NCBI GenBank assembly: GCA_910579295.1
Contig: CAJTTC010000006.1
Coordinates: forward strand, 1-64,000
Length of the DNA: 64,000 nucleotides
Source: an uncultured Christensenella sp.
GTDB lineage: Bacteria > Bacillota_A > Clostridia > Christensenellales > Borkfalkiaceae
Reading direction: 5' to 3'
The stretch's first letter is position 1, and every line of letters starts with the position of its first letter. The translations under genes and the position numbers were made by a program. Shown here one piece after another: positions 7,173 to 14,641 of the stretch. The notes beneath the pieces were generated by a model. The model saw nothing but the letters and a program-made list of their open reading frames with translations, was not told where the DNA came from and searched no databases.

Positions 7173-7252
7173 GGAGGTGGTGGATTCGAACCACCGAAGT
7201 CGGAGACGTCAGATTTACAGTCTGATGCATTTGGCCACTCTGCAAACCGCCC
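7168..7252 (-). tRNA. tRNA-Tyr (GTA)
   Basis: 85 nt with encoded CCA and a long class II variable arm, as tRNA-Tyr has in bacteria. The anticodon stem TCAGA/TCTGA encloses CTGTAAA (anticodon GTA), and the T-arm is GGTGG/CCACC. The acceptor pairs except for one C-T mismatch at position 4:69. It is last in the five-tRNA transcript. Confidence 0.95.
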
Positions 7253-7297
7253 ATATATTAAATTTTAGCCGCCTATTTTAGCGGCGTTGATAGTGAG

Positions 7298-7373
7298 TGG
7301 AGCTGGTGACTGGAATCGAACCCGCAACCTGCTGATTACAAATCAGCTGCTCTGCCAGTTGAGCTACACCAGC
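7298..7373 (-). tRNA. tRNA-Thr (TGT)
   Basis: 76 nt with encoded CCA; perfect acceptor GCTGGTG/CACCAGC; anticodon loop TTTGTAA within stem GCTGA/TCAGC. Confidence 0.95.
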
Positions 7374-7395
7374 AAAACCGCTTAAAATATTTAAG

Positions 7396-7471
7396 TGGTG
7401 CCTTGGGGTGGAATCGAACCGCCGACATATGGATTTTCAGTCCACCGCTCTACCGACTGAGCTACCAAGGC
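7396..7471 (-). tRNA. tRNA-Phe (GAA)
   Basis: 76 nt with encoded CCA; perfect acceptor GCCTTGG/CCAAGGC; anticodon loop CTGAAAA. Confidence 0.95.
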
Positions 7472-7508
7472 ATAGATAAGCGCCGATTAAGGCGCTTATA
7501 AAAAGTTT

Positions 7509-7585
7509 TGGCGACCCGAAACGGGCTCGAACCGTCGACCTCCAGCGTGACAGGCTGGCGCTCTAACCAACTGAGCTATCGGGCC
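7509..7585 (-). tRNA. tRNA-Asp (GTC)
   Basis: 77 nt with encoded CCA and discriminator G; anticodon stem CCAGC/GCTGG encloses CTGTCAC. Confidence 0.95.
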
Positions 7586-7659
7586 AAAATCTATTAAATT
7601 GTATTGTGCCTGATTTACAAGCGACCGTCAACAGACGTTCAATGCGATAAGTTTTAATG

Positions 7660-7736
7660 TGGTGGGCCTTCACGGACTCGAACCGCGGACCAATCGGTTA
7701 TGAGCCGACCGCTCTAACCAACTGAGCTAAAGGCCC
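7660..7736 (-). tRNA. tRNA-Met (CAT)
   Basis: 77 nt with encoded CCA; acceptor GGGCCTT/AAGGCCC; anticodon loop CTCATAA. The paired 1:72 base pair argues against the initiator. Elongator Met is most likely, though a lysidine-modified Ile tRNA cannot be excluded by eye. First in the tRNA operon. Confidence 0.93.
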
Positions 7737-7772
7737 TTAAACTAATCGTGCATTCACGCACAACGCTTGTAT

Positions 7773-7801
7773 ATAATAATATACCGCATTTTTTTTGTCA
7801 A
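7773..7801 (-). promoter_or_regulatory. Promoter of the five-tRNA operon
   Basis: Minus strand: -35 TTGACA (7796-7801), 17-bp spacer, -10 TATTAT (7773-7778), about 37 bp before tRNA-Met. Confidence 0.82.
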
Positions 7802-7991
7802 GTAATTTTAATGCGCTTTTAATTATTTTTTTAAGCAAATTTGAGTAATTTTTCAAAACGCTGAATTATGGTCGTAGAGGAAGGAGTTTGCGGCAATTTC
7901 GGCATAATTCTCCAAAAAAGTACTTGATTTGTCAGTTTTTTTAACCCCGAGCATAGTAATATTTTATAAAAACAAATGCGGGAGAGCAGAT

Positions 7992-8303
7992 ATGCAAATT
8001 AAAAGCGGACTATACGGCGGCGCTCTGTACATAAAGCTTATCGGCGAGATGGACGAGTACTCCGCGCAGAGCGTAAGGGAAAAATGCGACAAACTGATAG
8101 AGGACAACCTGTCCGTAAAAAAAATTATAATCAATCTATCGGAAGTGGCGTTTATGGATTCGACGGGGATCGGATTTCTGATAGGCAGGTACAAAAAGGC
8201 GGCGCGGGCGTCGATACCGCTTTATGTCGAAGCGCCCAATATGGCTGCGGACAAGATACTCAATTTAAGCGGCATATATACACTAATACCCAAGGCGGAA
8301 TGA
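7992..8303 (+). CDS. spoIIAA: Anti-sigma F factor antagonist SpoIIAA
   Basis: A 103-residue STAS-domain protein. In the forespore, unphosphorylated SpoIIAA pulls the anti-sigma factor SpoIIAB off sigma F. The phosphorylatable serine lies in M-D-S-T-G (Ser57), at the position known from Bacillus. I start at the ATG at 7992, after GGGAGA, which gives the usual family length; 21 extra upstream codons in frame have no support. Its stop overlaps the spoIIAB ATG, and spoIIAB and sigF follow, the standard spoIIA operon. This is strong evidence that the organism forms endospores. Confidence 0.93.
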   Translation: MQIKSGLYGGALYIKLIGEMDEYSAQSVREKCDKLIEDNLSVKKIIINLSEVAFMDSTGIGFLIGRYKKAARASIPLYVEAPNMAADKILNLSGIYTLIPKAE

Positions 8304-8743
8304 CAATGACGAAGAATTATTTAAAACTGCAATTTTATTCACTTGCTCGTAATCAAGGCTTTGCCCGCGACGCCGTCGCGGCATTTTGTCTTGAATTAAA
8401 TCCTACTCTGTCCGATTTATCCGACGTAAAAACCGCCGTGTCGGAGGCGGTGACTAACTGTACCGTACACGCATACAAGGACGGAGTGGGGCTTATTACT
8501 TTGGAATGCGAGATAGAGGAAAACAGTCTACATATAAAGGTGAGCGACACGGGCGGGGGAATACCCGACGTGGAAAAGGCGATACAGCCCTTTTTTACAA
8601 CGCTGCCTGACGACGAGCGCTCCGGTATGGGCTTTACGATTATGCAGACTTTTATGGACGAGTTCCGCGTAAATTCGGTTCAGGGCGAGGGCACCGTAGT
8701 CTATATGGTAAAATGCTTCAAACCGGAAGTGGAGAATGCTTGA
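8300..8743 (+). CDS. spoIIAB: Anti-sigma F factor / serine kinase SpoIIAB
   Basis: A 147-residue GHKL-type kinase that binds and inhibits sigma F and phosphorylates SpoIIAA. The N-box S-E-A-V-T-N (Glu49, Asn53) and G1 box V-S-D-T-G-G-G-I-P (Asp83) for ATP binding are intact, as is the late G-M-G-F motif. ATG overlaps the spoIIAA stop (ATGA) with AAGGCGG just upstream; an alternative ATG lies two codons later. It overlaps sigF by eight bases, so the three proteins are translationally coupled. Confidence 0.95.
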   Translation: MTMTKNYLKLQFYSLARNQGFARDAVAAFCLELNPTLSDLSDVKTAVSEAVTNCTVHAYKDGVGLITLECEIEENSLHIKVSDTGGGIPDVEKAIQPFFTTLPDDERSGMGFTIMQTFMDEFRVNSVQGEGTVVYMVKCFKPEVENA

Positions 8744-9461
8744 CCAACAGACAACTAATGACCTTATACGCGGGGCAAAGGCTGGGGATAACGCCGCGAA
8801 GGAAAGGTTGCTTTCCGAAAACGTAAACCTGATAAAATCAATAGTAAAGCGTTACTTAAACAAGGGCGTCGAGTACGACGACCTCTTTCAGCTTGCGAGT
8901 ATGGGGCTGTTAAAGGCGATTAACGGGTTTGACGAGAGCTACGGCGTGCGCTTTTCGACATATGCCGTGCCTATGATTTCGGGCGAAATCAAAAGGTTTA
9001 TGCGCGACGACGGCAGTATAAAGGTGTCACGGGCTATAAAGGCGACGGCGAAGGAAATAAATAAATTCATAGAGAGTTATTCGTTGGAGCACGGCTCTCC
9101 GCCCACCGTTCAGACCATATCCGAGCAGTTTCAGATGCCGCAGTCGGAAGTTGTGTTCACTATGGGCTCTACACATATGCCTGTTTCTATATACGCGCAG
9201 AGCGACTATAAAGACGAGAAATCGCAATATCTTCTTGACAGACTGCCCGTAGAGGACAAGCAGGAGGATATGCTTGACGTGTTGGAGTTGCGTTCGGCTA
9301 TATCGACGCTGCCCGAGAGGGATAAAAAGGTGATAATGCTGCGCTATTTCCGCGATATGACGCAGGCGGAAGTGGCGGCTATGATGGGGGTTTCGCAAGT
9401 GCAGGTATCGCGCATAGAAAATAAGATAATGCAGGCTTTCAGAAATAAGCTTACGGGGTGA
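8736..9461 (+). CDS. sigF: RNA polymerase sporulation sigma factor F
   Basis: A 241-residue sigma-70 family factor with regions 2, 3 and 4: 'YDDLFQLASMGLLKAI' and 'RFSTYAVPMISGEIKRF' in region 2, region 3 around 'GSPPTVQTISEQF', and the region 4 helix-turn-helix 'TQAEVAAMMGVSQVQVSRIE'. Its place after spoIIAA/AB identifies it as sigma F, the first forespore-specific factor. ATG lies inside the spoIIAB end with GGAG upstream. A strong terminator follows at 9533. Confidence 0.95.
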   Translation: MLDQQTTNDLIRGAKAGDNAAKERLLSENVNLIKSIVKRYLNKGVEYDDLFQLASMGLLKAINGFDESYGVRFSTYAVPMISGEIKRFMRDDGSIKVSRAIKATAKEINKFIESYSLEHGSPPTVQTISEQFQMPQSEVVFTMGSTHMPVSIYAQSDYKDEKSQYLLDRLPVEDKQEDMLDVLELRSAISTLPERDKKVIMLRYFRDMTQAEVAAMMGVSQVQVSRIENKIMQAFRNKLTG

Positions 9462-9532
9462 ACTTCAATCGCCGCAACTTTTGTTGTGCCGCGTTAAGGT
9501 CGGAAGCCGAGATAAAAAGTGTCAACCGAATT

Positions 9533-9560
9533 GCCTCCGTGCAAATTTTTGCGCGGAGGC
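9533..9560 (+). terminator. Terminator of the spoIIA operon
   Basis: GC-rich stem GCCTCCG...CGGAGGC continuing inward to 11-12 pairs, then a T-rich stretch. Confidence 0.85.
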
Positions 9561-9575
9561 TGTTTGCTATTTTTC

Positions 9576-9604
9576 TTTACAATTTTAATTGCCTATAATA
9601 TAAT
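9576..9604 (+). promoter_or_regulatory. Aminotransferase promoter (leaderless transcript expected)
   Basis: -35 TTTACA (9576-9581), 17-bp spacer, -10 TATAAT (9599-9604). Only six bases separate the -10 from the ATG at 9611, so transcription should start at or next to the A of ATG. Confidence 0.7.
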
Positions 9605-9610
9605 AGGTAT

Positions 9611-10798
9611 ATGATTAATCAGATTAACGTAGGTTACGGGAAAACGCGCTCGGTAATACGCGAGCTGTTCGAATACGGCAAAAAGCGCAAGGCGGAAATC
9701 GGCGAGGATAACGTTTACGATTTTTCTCTCGGCAATCCGTCCGTGCCCGCCCCCGAAGAGGTGACGGACGCGCTCATTAAGCTTGTGATAGAGGAGGACG
9801 CGGTCGCGCTCCACGGCTATACTTCGGCGCAGGGCGATTTATCCGTGCGCAGGGCTGTAGCCGACGATTTGAACTCTCGCTTTTCGACGGCTCTTAGCGC
9901 CGACTGTATCTATATGACTTGCGGCGCGGCGGCTTCCGTGTGCATAACGCTGAACGCTCTTTTAAATAAGGGCGACGAGGTTATTACCTTTGCTCCGTTC
10001 TTCCCCGAGTACACGGTGTTTACGGCTAATGCGGGCGGAACGTTGAAAGCCGTTGAAACAGACCCGAAAACTTTTCTTCCCGATATCGCCAAATTCAGCG
10101 TGGCTCTCGGCGAAAAGACAAAGGCGGTAATAATCAATTCGCCCAACAATCCGAGCGGCGTTGTTTACGGCGAAGAAGTGATTAAGGAGCTTTGTAAAGT
10201 CCTTGCCGAGCACGAAAAAAAGACGGGCAACCGCGTGTTTATAATATCCGACGAACCTTATCGCGAGCTTGTATTCGGCGGCATATATGTGCCGTTCATT
10301 ATGAATTACTATGCCGACAGCATTGTCTGCTATTCGTTCTCGAAGAGCCTTTCTCTCCCGGGGGAAAGAATAGGTTATATTGCGGTCAACAACCGTATGC
10401 CCGATTGGACGGAAATATATGCGGGTATATGCGGAGCGGGCAGGGCAATGGGCTACGTGTGCGCCCCCGCGCTCTTTCAACAGCTTGTAAAGCGTGTGTT
10501 GGGAAAAACCTCCGATATATCCGTGTACGAGAGCAACCGCAATATTTTGTGCGAGGCTCTGCGGGAGTACGGTTACGAGGTCGTTCAGCCCGACGGAGCG
10601 TTCTATCTGTTCGTTAAGTCTTTGGAGGAACACGCCGCGGCGTTTGCCGAACGCGCAAAGAAATACGAGCTGTTGATAGTCCCCGCCGACAGCTTCGGAG
10701 TAAAGGGATACGTGCGCATTGCGTATTGCGTTAGTCCGCAAATGATAAAAAAATCGCTCCCCGCATTTAAAAAGCTGGCGGAGAGCTATAAAAAGTAG
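9611..10798 (+). CDS. PLP-dependent aminotransferase, class I/II
   Basis: A 395-residue fold-type I aminotransferase of the aspartate aminotransferase superfamily. It has 'NSPNNPSG', the 'SDEPYREL' aspartate/tyrosine block, and S-F-S-K-S-L-S-L-P-G-E-R with Lys245 as the PLP Schiff-base lysine. The C-terminal small domain with 'DGAFYLFVK' and 'YVRIAYC' is complete. It would transfer amino groups between an amino acid and a 2-oxo acid; aspartate, aromatic or alanine substrates are all possible. The start is convincing for the family, but there is no usual Shine-Dalgarno and the promoter implies leaderless translation. It lies alone between two terminators, facing argH. Confidence 0.9.
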   Translation: MINQINVGYGKTRSVIRELFEYGKKRKAEIGEDNVYDFSLGNPSVPAPEEVTDALIKLVIEEDAVALHGYTSAQGDLSVRRAVADDLNSRFSTALSADCIYMTCGAAASVCITLNALLNKGDEVITFAPFFPEYTVFTANAGGTLKAVETDPKTFLPDIAKFSVALGEKTKAVIINSPNNPSGVVYGEEVIKELCKVLAEHEKKTGNRVFIISDEPYRELVFGGIYVPFIMNYYADSIVCYSFSKSLSLPGERIGYIAVNNRMPDWTEIYAGICGAGRAMGYVCAPALFQQLVKRVLGKTSDISVYESNRNILCEALREYGYEVVQPDGAFYLFVKSLEEHAAAFAERAKKYELLIVPADSFGVKGYVRIAYCVSPQMIKKSLPAFKKLAESYKK

Positions 10799-10832
10799 TA
10801 AAAGTATTAACAGATGAAGAGTTCATAAAATA

Positions 10833-10856
10833 GCGGAACGCTGATAAGCGTTCCGC
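10833..10856. terminator. Bidirectional terminator between aminotransferase and argH
   Basis: Perfect 9-bp stem GCGGAACGC/GCGTTCCGC with a 6-nt loop between two convergent genes; a short T-rich stretch follows on the plus strand. Confidence 0.75.
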
Positions 10857-10878
10857 CGTCTGTTTTATACCTCATTAA

Positions 10879-12255
10879 TTATAAATATTTTTTCAATCTC
10901 TTTTTAAGGCTTTTGATTTCGGCTTTAACGTTGTTTGCCGAGCCGCCGCCGTAGCTTGTTCGCGCGTCCGCGCAAGCCTTGCCTTTAACCGCTTCAACGA
11001 TGTCTCCGTCAAATTCACGGGCGAATTGGCGGTAGTCGTCAGCCGTCATAGTCTGTAAAGTCTTTCCGTCAGCTATGCAGCTGCGCACAATTTTACCGAC
11101 AATTGCGTGAGCCGTTCTGAAAGGCACTCCGCGCTTTGCAAGGTAGTCGGCGACGTCGGTCGCGCAACAGAAATCCCCCTCGGCGGCGGTTTGCATATTT
11201 TTCACCCTGAAAGAAATAGCCCCGAGCATTTCCGCCATAATATCCACGCAGTTAATGACCTGCTTTTCCGCGTCGAAGAAGCCCTCTTTGTCTTCCTGCA
11301 AGTCCTTGTTATAGGCGAGCGGAATGCCCTTGACGGTTGTCAGCAACGCCATAAGGTGTCCGTAAACTCTGCCCGTCTTGCCGCGTATAAGTTCGGCTAT
11401 GTCGGGATTTTTTTTCTGCGGCATAATGGAAGAGCCCGTCGAGTACGCGTCCGAAATTTCAAGATATCCGAACTCCTCGGAGGTATAGAGAATAATATCC
11501 TCGCAAAGTCGGGAGAGGTGAGCCATAACGAGCGACGCGTCGAACAGGTATTCCGCAACGAAATCGCGGTCGGAAACGCCGTCAAGCGAGTTCTCGCAAG
11601 GTCTGTCAAATTCGAGCATCCGGCTTGTTACGTCGCGGTCGATGGGGTAAGAAGTTCCCGCAAGCGCGCCGCTGCCTAAGGGCATAACGTTTGCTCTCTC
11701 GCGACTTGCGCTCACCCTGTCTAAATCGCGCATAAACATTTCGGCGTATGCGTTGAAGAAATGCCCCGCGCAAATCGGCTGAGCTTTTCTCAGGTGCGTG
11801 TAAGCCGGCATAATGTATTTAACGCCCTCGCCCGCTTTTCCGACAAGCGCTTCGACAAGGTTTATGAGGCTGTCGCAGAGGTTGTCGAATGACCCGCGCG
11901 CGTACAGTCGGAAGTCGGTTGCAACCTGGTCGTTGCGGCTTCTCGCGGTGTGCAGGCGTTTGCCCGCCTCGCCTATGCGTGAAACGAGCTCGTTCTCTAC
12001 AAATGAATGTATGTCCTCGGCGCCTGCTATTTCAAGCTTGCCCGCCTCTATGTCGGAGGCAATACCTTCAAGTCCGTTGCAAATGCTCTGCGCGTCTTCG
12101 ATAGAAATTATGCCGCAACTGCCGAGCATAGCCGCGTGCGCAAGCGAAGCGGTAATATCCACAGCCCAAAGCTGTCTGTCAAAGGGTAAAGAGTCACCGA
12201 AGAGGTCGGCATTCTTAGCGGTGGGCGCGTCAAACCGCCCTTCCCAAAGTTTCAT
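10879..12255 (-). CDS. argH: Argininosuccinate lyase
   Basis: A 458-residue enzyme that splits argininosuccinate into arginine and fumarate, the last step of arginine synthesis. It has the start 'LWEGRFDAPT', the active-site histidine block 'YTHLRKAQP', and the fumarase/aspartase signature G-S-S-I-M-P-Q-K-K-N-P near residues 275-286. Length is normal. The ATG follows AAAGGAAC. It is divergent from ruvC and sits alone, without argG or other arginine genes nearby. Terminates at the shared hairpin at 10833. Confidence 0.96.
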   Translation of the reverse strand: MKLWEGRFDAPTAKNADLFGDSLPFDRQLWAVDITASLAHAAMLGSCGIISIEDAQSICNGLEGIASDIEAGKLEIAGAEDIHSFVENELVSRIGEAGKRLHTARSRNDQVATDFRLYARGSFDNLCDSLINLVEALVGKAGEGVKYIMPAYTHLRKAQPICAGHFFNAYAEMFMRDLDRVSASRERANVMPLGSGALAGTSYPIDRDVTSRMLEFDRPCENSLDGVSDRDFVAEYLFDASLVMAHLSRLCEDIILYTSEEFGYLEISDAYSTGSSIMPQKKNPDIAELIRGKTGRVYGHLMALLTTVKGIPLAYNKDLQEDKEGFFDAEKQVINCVDIMAEMLGAISFRVKNMQTAAEGDFCCATDVADYLAKRGVPFRTAHAIVGKIVRSCIADGKTLQTMTADDYRQFAREFDGDIVEAVKGKACADARTSYGGGSANNVKAEIKSLKKRLKKYL

Positions 12256-12277
12256 AAATATTTGTTCCTTTTACAAA

Positions 12278-12307
12278 TTGACTTATTTATATCAATTATA
12301 GTATAAT
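12278..12307 (+). promoter_or_regulatory. ruvC operon promoter
   Basis: -35 TTGACT (12278-12283), 18-bp spacer, -10 TATAAT (12302-12307), about 55 bp before ruvC. The argH promoter must overlap this AT-rich stretch on the other strand. Confidence 0.65.
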
Positions 12308-12362
12308 TATTAAAGTTAAGCAAGCAAATGACGGCAATTAAGAATTTTTAAGGTGTACGGCA

Positions 12363-12860
12363 ATGATTATTATGGGCATTGACCCCGGGTTCGGCACAAT
12401 GGGGTACGGAATAATAGATAAAAGACCGAACGGCGACTGTATTCCCGTGGACTACGGAGTAATAACGACGCCAAAGGACGAAACTTTTCCCGTGCGCCTT
12501 GCAATGCTCGAAGAGGGGCTTAATAAGCTGTACGCAAAATTCAAGCCGGAGGAAATTTCCGTTGAGGAGCTGTTCTTTTCAAAGAACGTCACCACGGGTA
12601 TACAGGTGGCGCACGCAAGGGGAGTAATACTGCTCTCGGCAATCAAGTTTTGCGGCAGGCTGTTCGAGTACACGCCCAATCAGATAAAGCAGGCGCTTAC
12701 GGGTTACGGCAAAGCGGACAAGGTGCAGATGATGCACGTCGTGCAGTCGATACTTCGGCTGAAAAGCGTTCCCCGCCCCGACGACGCTGCGGACGCTCTC
12801 GCGGTTGCGCTCTGCCACGCTCACACCTCGCGCTTCGGCATACTGTACGGAATAAAGTAA
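12363..12860 (+). CDS. ruvC: Holliday junction resolvase RuvC
   Basis: A 165-residue RNase H-fold endonuclease that cuts Holliday junctions symmetrically with RuvAB. The acidic active site is visible: Asp in G-I-D-P-G-F-G near the start, Glu in V-E-E-L-F-F near residue 69, and the C-terminal D-A-A-D-A-L-A motif. ATG is preceded by AAGGTG. First gene of a ruvC-ruvA-ruvB-queA-tgt run. Confidence 0.96.
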   Translation: MIIMGIDPGFGTMGYGIIDKRPNGDCIPVDYGVITTPKDETFPVRLAMLEEGLNKLYAKFKPEEISVEELFFSKNVTTGIQVAHARGVILLSAIKFCGRLFEYTPNQIKQALTGYGKADKVQMMHVVQSILRLKSVPRPDDAADALAVALCHAHTSRFGILYGIK

Positions 12861-12884
12861 AAAACACTGTTTACAGGTATTTAT

Positions 12885-13481
12885 ATGATAGGTTATTTAA
12901 AAGGTAAGGTTTTGAGTATGTCGCCCGACAGCGCGCTCGTCTTAGTCGGCGGTGTGGGGTATGAGGTGTATTGCTCGGGTGCGGCTTTCTCCAAAATGCG
13001 GGAGGGCGCGGAGTGTGAAGTTTACACGTATTTGCAGGTAAGCGAGGCTAACGGCGTTGCACTGTACGGCTTTTCGTCCGCACAGGAAAAGGCTATGTTT
13101 CTTAAACTCATCTCCGTATCGGGCGTAGGACCTAAGGTCGGCATAGCCATACTGTCGCAAATGAACGTCAACGACGTGGCGATTGCCGTAGTGACGGGCG
13201 ACGTCAAGGCGCTTTCGCGCGTCAAGGGGCTCGGCAAAAAGACGGCGGAAAAGATTATCGTCGAGTTGCGCGACAGAGTGGGTGCGCCGATGAGCGGCGG
13301 AAGCAACGCGGCTGAAACTACGACGGTCATCGGCAAATCCGAGGGCGACGAGGACGCCGTTGTCGCGCTCATTTCGCTGGGGTTTACGCGCGCCGAGTCG
13401 GAGCGAGCCGTAGCCAAGGCGAAGAGCGGCGGCGCAAAGACGGTGGAAGATATCATAATGCAGGCGTTAAAGGGAATGTGA
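12885..13481 (+). CDS. ruvA: Holliday junction DNA helicase subunit RuvA
   Basis: A 198-residue protein with the RuvA N-terminal OB fold ('MIGYLKGKV'), two central HhH elements ('ISVSGVGPKVGIAIL' and 'VKGLGKKTAEKIIVELRD') and a C-terminal UBA-like domain III ('ALISLGFTRAESERAV'). It forms the tetramer that holds the four-way junction and loads RuvB. It follows ruvC by 24 bp. Confidence 0.96.
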   Translation: MIGYLKGKVLSMSPDSALVLVGGVGYEVYCSGAAFSKMREGAECEVYTYLQVSEANGVALYGFSSAQEKAMFLKLISVSGVGPKVGIAILSQMNVNDVAIAVVTGDVKALSRVKGLGKKTAEKIIVELRDRVGAPMSGGSNAAETTTVIGKSEGDEDAVVALISLGFTRAESERAVAKAKSGGAKTVEDIIMQALKGM

Positions 13482-13567
13482 AAAGTGCGCAATGCGTAAA
13501 TTTGGGTCGAGCAAATAATACTTATCCGAATTTCGCATTCTTAATTCATAATTAAAAGGTAAAGACT

Positions 13568-14641
13568 ATGTTTTTTGACGAAGAAGACGACGATTACGGC
13601 GTTGACGACGACCGTCTGGTTCAGAGCACAAAGGGCGAATACGACGCGGAGGAAAACGCGCTACGCCCCAAGACTTTAGACGCGTACGTCGGGCAGACGA
13701 AGGTGAAAGAAAATTTGACCGTGTATATGAACGCGGCGAAAAAGAGAGGGGAAGTGCTCGAACACGTTCTCCTTTACGGCGCGCCCGGCTTGGGCAAGAC
13801 TACGCTCGCGCACATTATCGCCAACGAAATGGGCGGACAGCTTAAAATGACAAGCGCGCCCGCGATAGAGCGTAGCGGCGACCTTGCCGCGCTTCTGACC
13901 AATCTCAACGACGGCGACGTGCTCTTTATTGACGAAATCCACCGCCTCAATCACAGCGTCGAGGAAATTCTGTATTCGGCAATGGAGGATTACGCGCTCG
14001 ACATAATCGTAGGCAAAGGACCTAACGCCCGCAATATCCGTTTTTCGTTGAAGAAATTCACGCTTATCGGCGCGACTACGCGTGCGGGAATGATAGCCAA
14101 TCCCCTGCGCGACAGGTTCGGCATAATCTGCCGTCTTGAAATGTATACTCCGTCCGAGTTGGAGGAAATAGTTCTGCGCAGTGCGAAAACGCTCGATATA
14201 GGCATAGAAACTGCCGCCGCGCGTGAAATTTCTATGCGCTCCCGAGGCACTCCGCGTATCGCCAACAGACTTTTAAAGCGCGTGCGCGATTTCTCTACGG
14301 TTAACGACAGCGCAAAGGTGACGCTTGCCGAAGCGCAATTCGCTCTTTCCCGAATGGAAATAGACGGGCTCGGTCTGGACGAAACCGACCGCAATCTGCT
14401 TCGCGCAATGGCTGAAAAATTCGACGGCAAGCCAGTGGGGCTGGAAACGCTCGCCGCAACCGTCAACGAGGACGCGGGCACGATAGAGGACGTGTACGAG
14501 CCGTATTTATTACAGCTCGGCTTCATAGCCCGCACTCCGCGGGGCAGGGTAATACTCCGCGGCGGCTACGAGCATCTCGGCTACAAAATAACCGAAAAAC
14601 AGTTAAAACAGCTATCGCTGTTCAATAAGGACGAAGATTAA
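13568..14641 (+). CDS. ruvB: Holliday junction DNA helicase subunit RuvB
   Basis: A 357-residue AAA+ motor that drives branch migration. Walker A G-A-P-G-L-G-K-T-T starts at residue 71, Walker B is L-F-I-D-E-I-H-R-L, sensor 1 is 'GATTRAG', and the C-terminal winged helix contains 'GFIARTPRGR'. The first 20 residues are unusually acidic. The last base of its stop codon is the first base of the queA ATG. Confidence 0.97.
   Translation: MFFDEEDDDYGVDDDRLVQSTKGEYDAEENALRPKTLDAYVGQTKVKENLTVYMNAAKKRGEVLEHVLLYGAPGLGKTTLAHIIANEMGGQLKMTSAPAIERSGDLAALLTNLNDGDVLFIDEIHRLNHSVEEILYSAMEDYALDIIVGKGPNARNIRFSLKKFTLIGATTRAGMIANPLRDRFGIICRLEMYTPSELEEIVLRSAKTLDIGIETAAAREISMRSRGTPRIANRLLKRVRDFSTVNDSAKVTLAEAQFALSRMEIDGLGLDETDRNLLRAMAEKFDGKPVGLETLAATVNEDAGTIEDVYEPYLLQLGFIARTPRGRVILRGGYEHLGYKITEKQLKQLSLFNKDED

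Noticed and set aside
8084..8299. A longer N-terminus for SpoIIAB.
   Set aside because: These codons lie over spoIIAA in another frame; the ATG at 8300 has a ribosome site and gives the normal family length.
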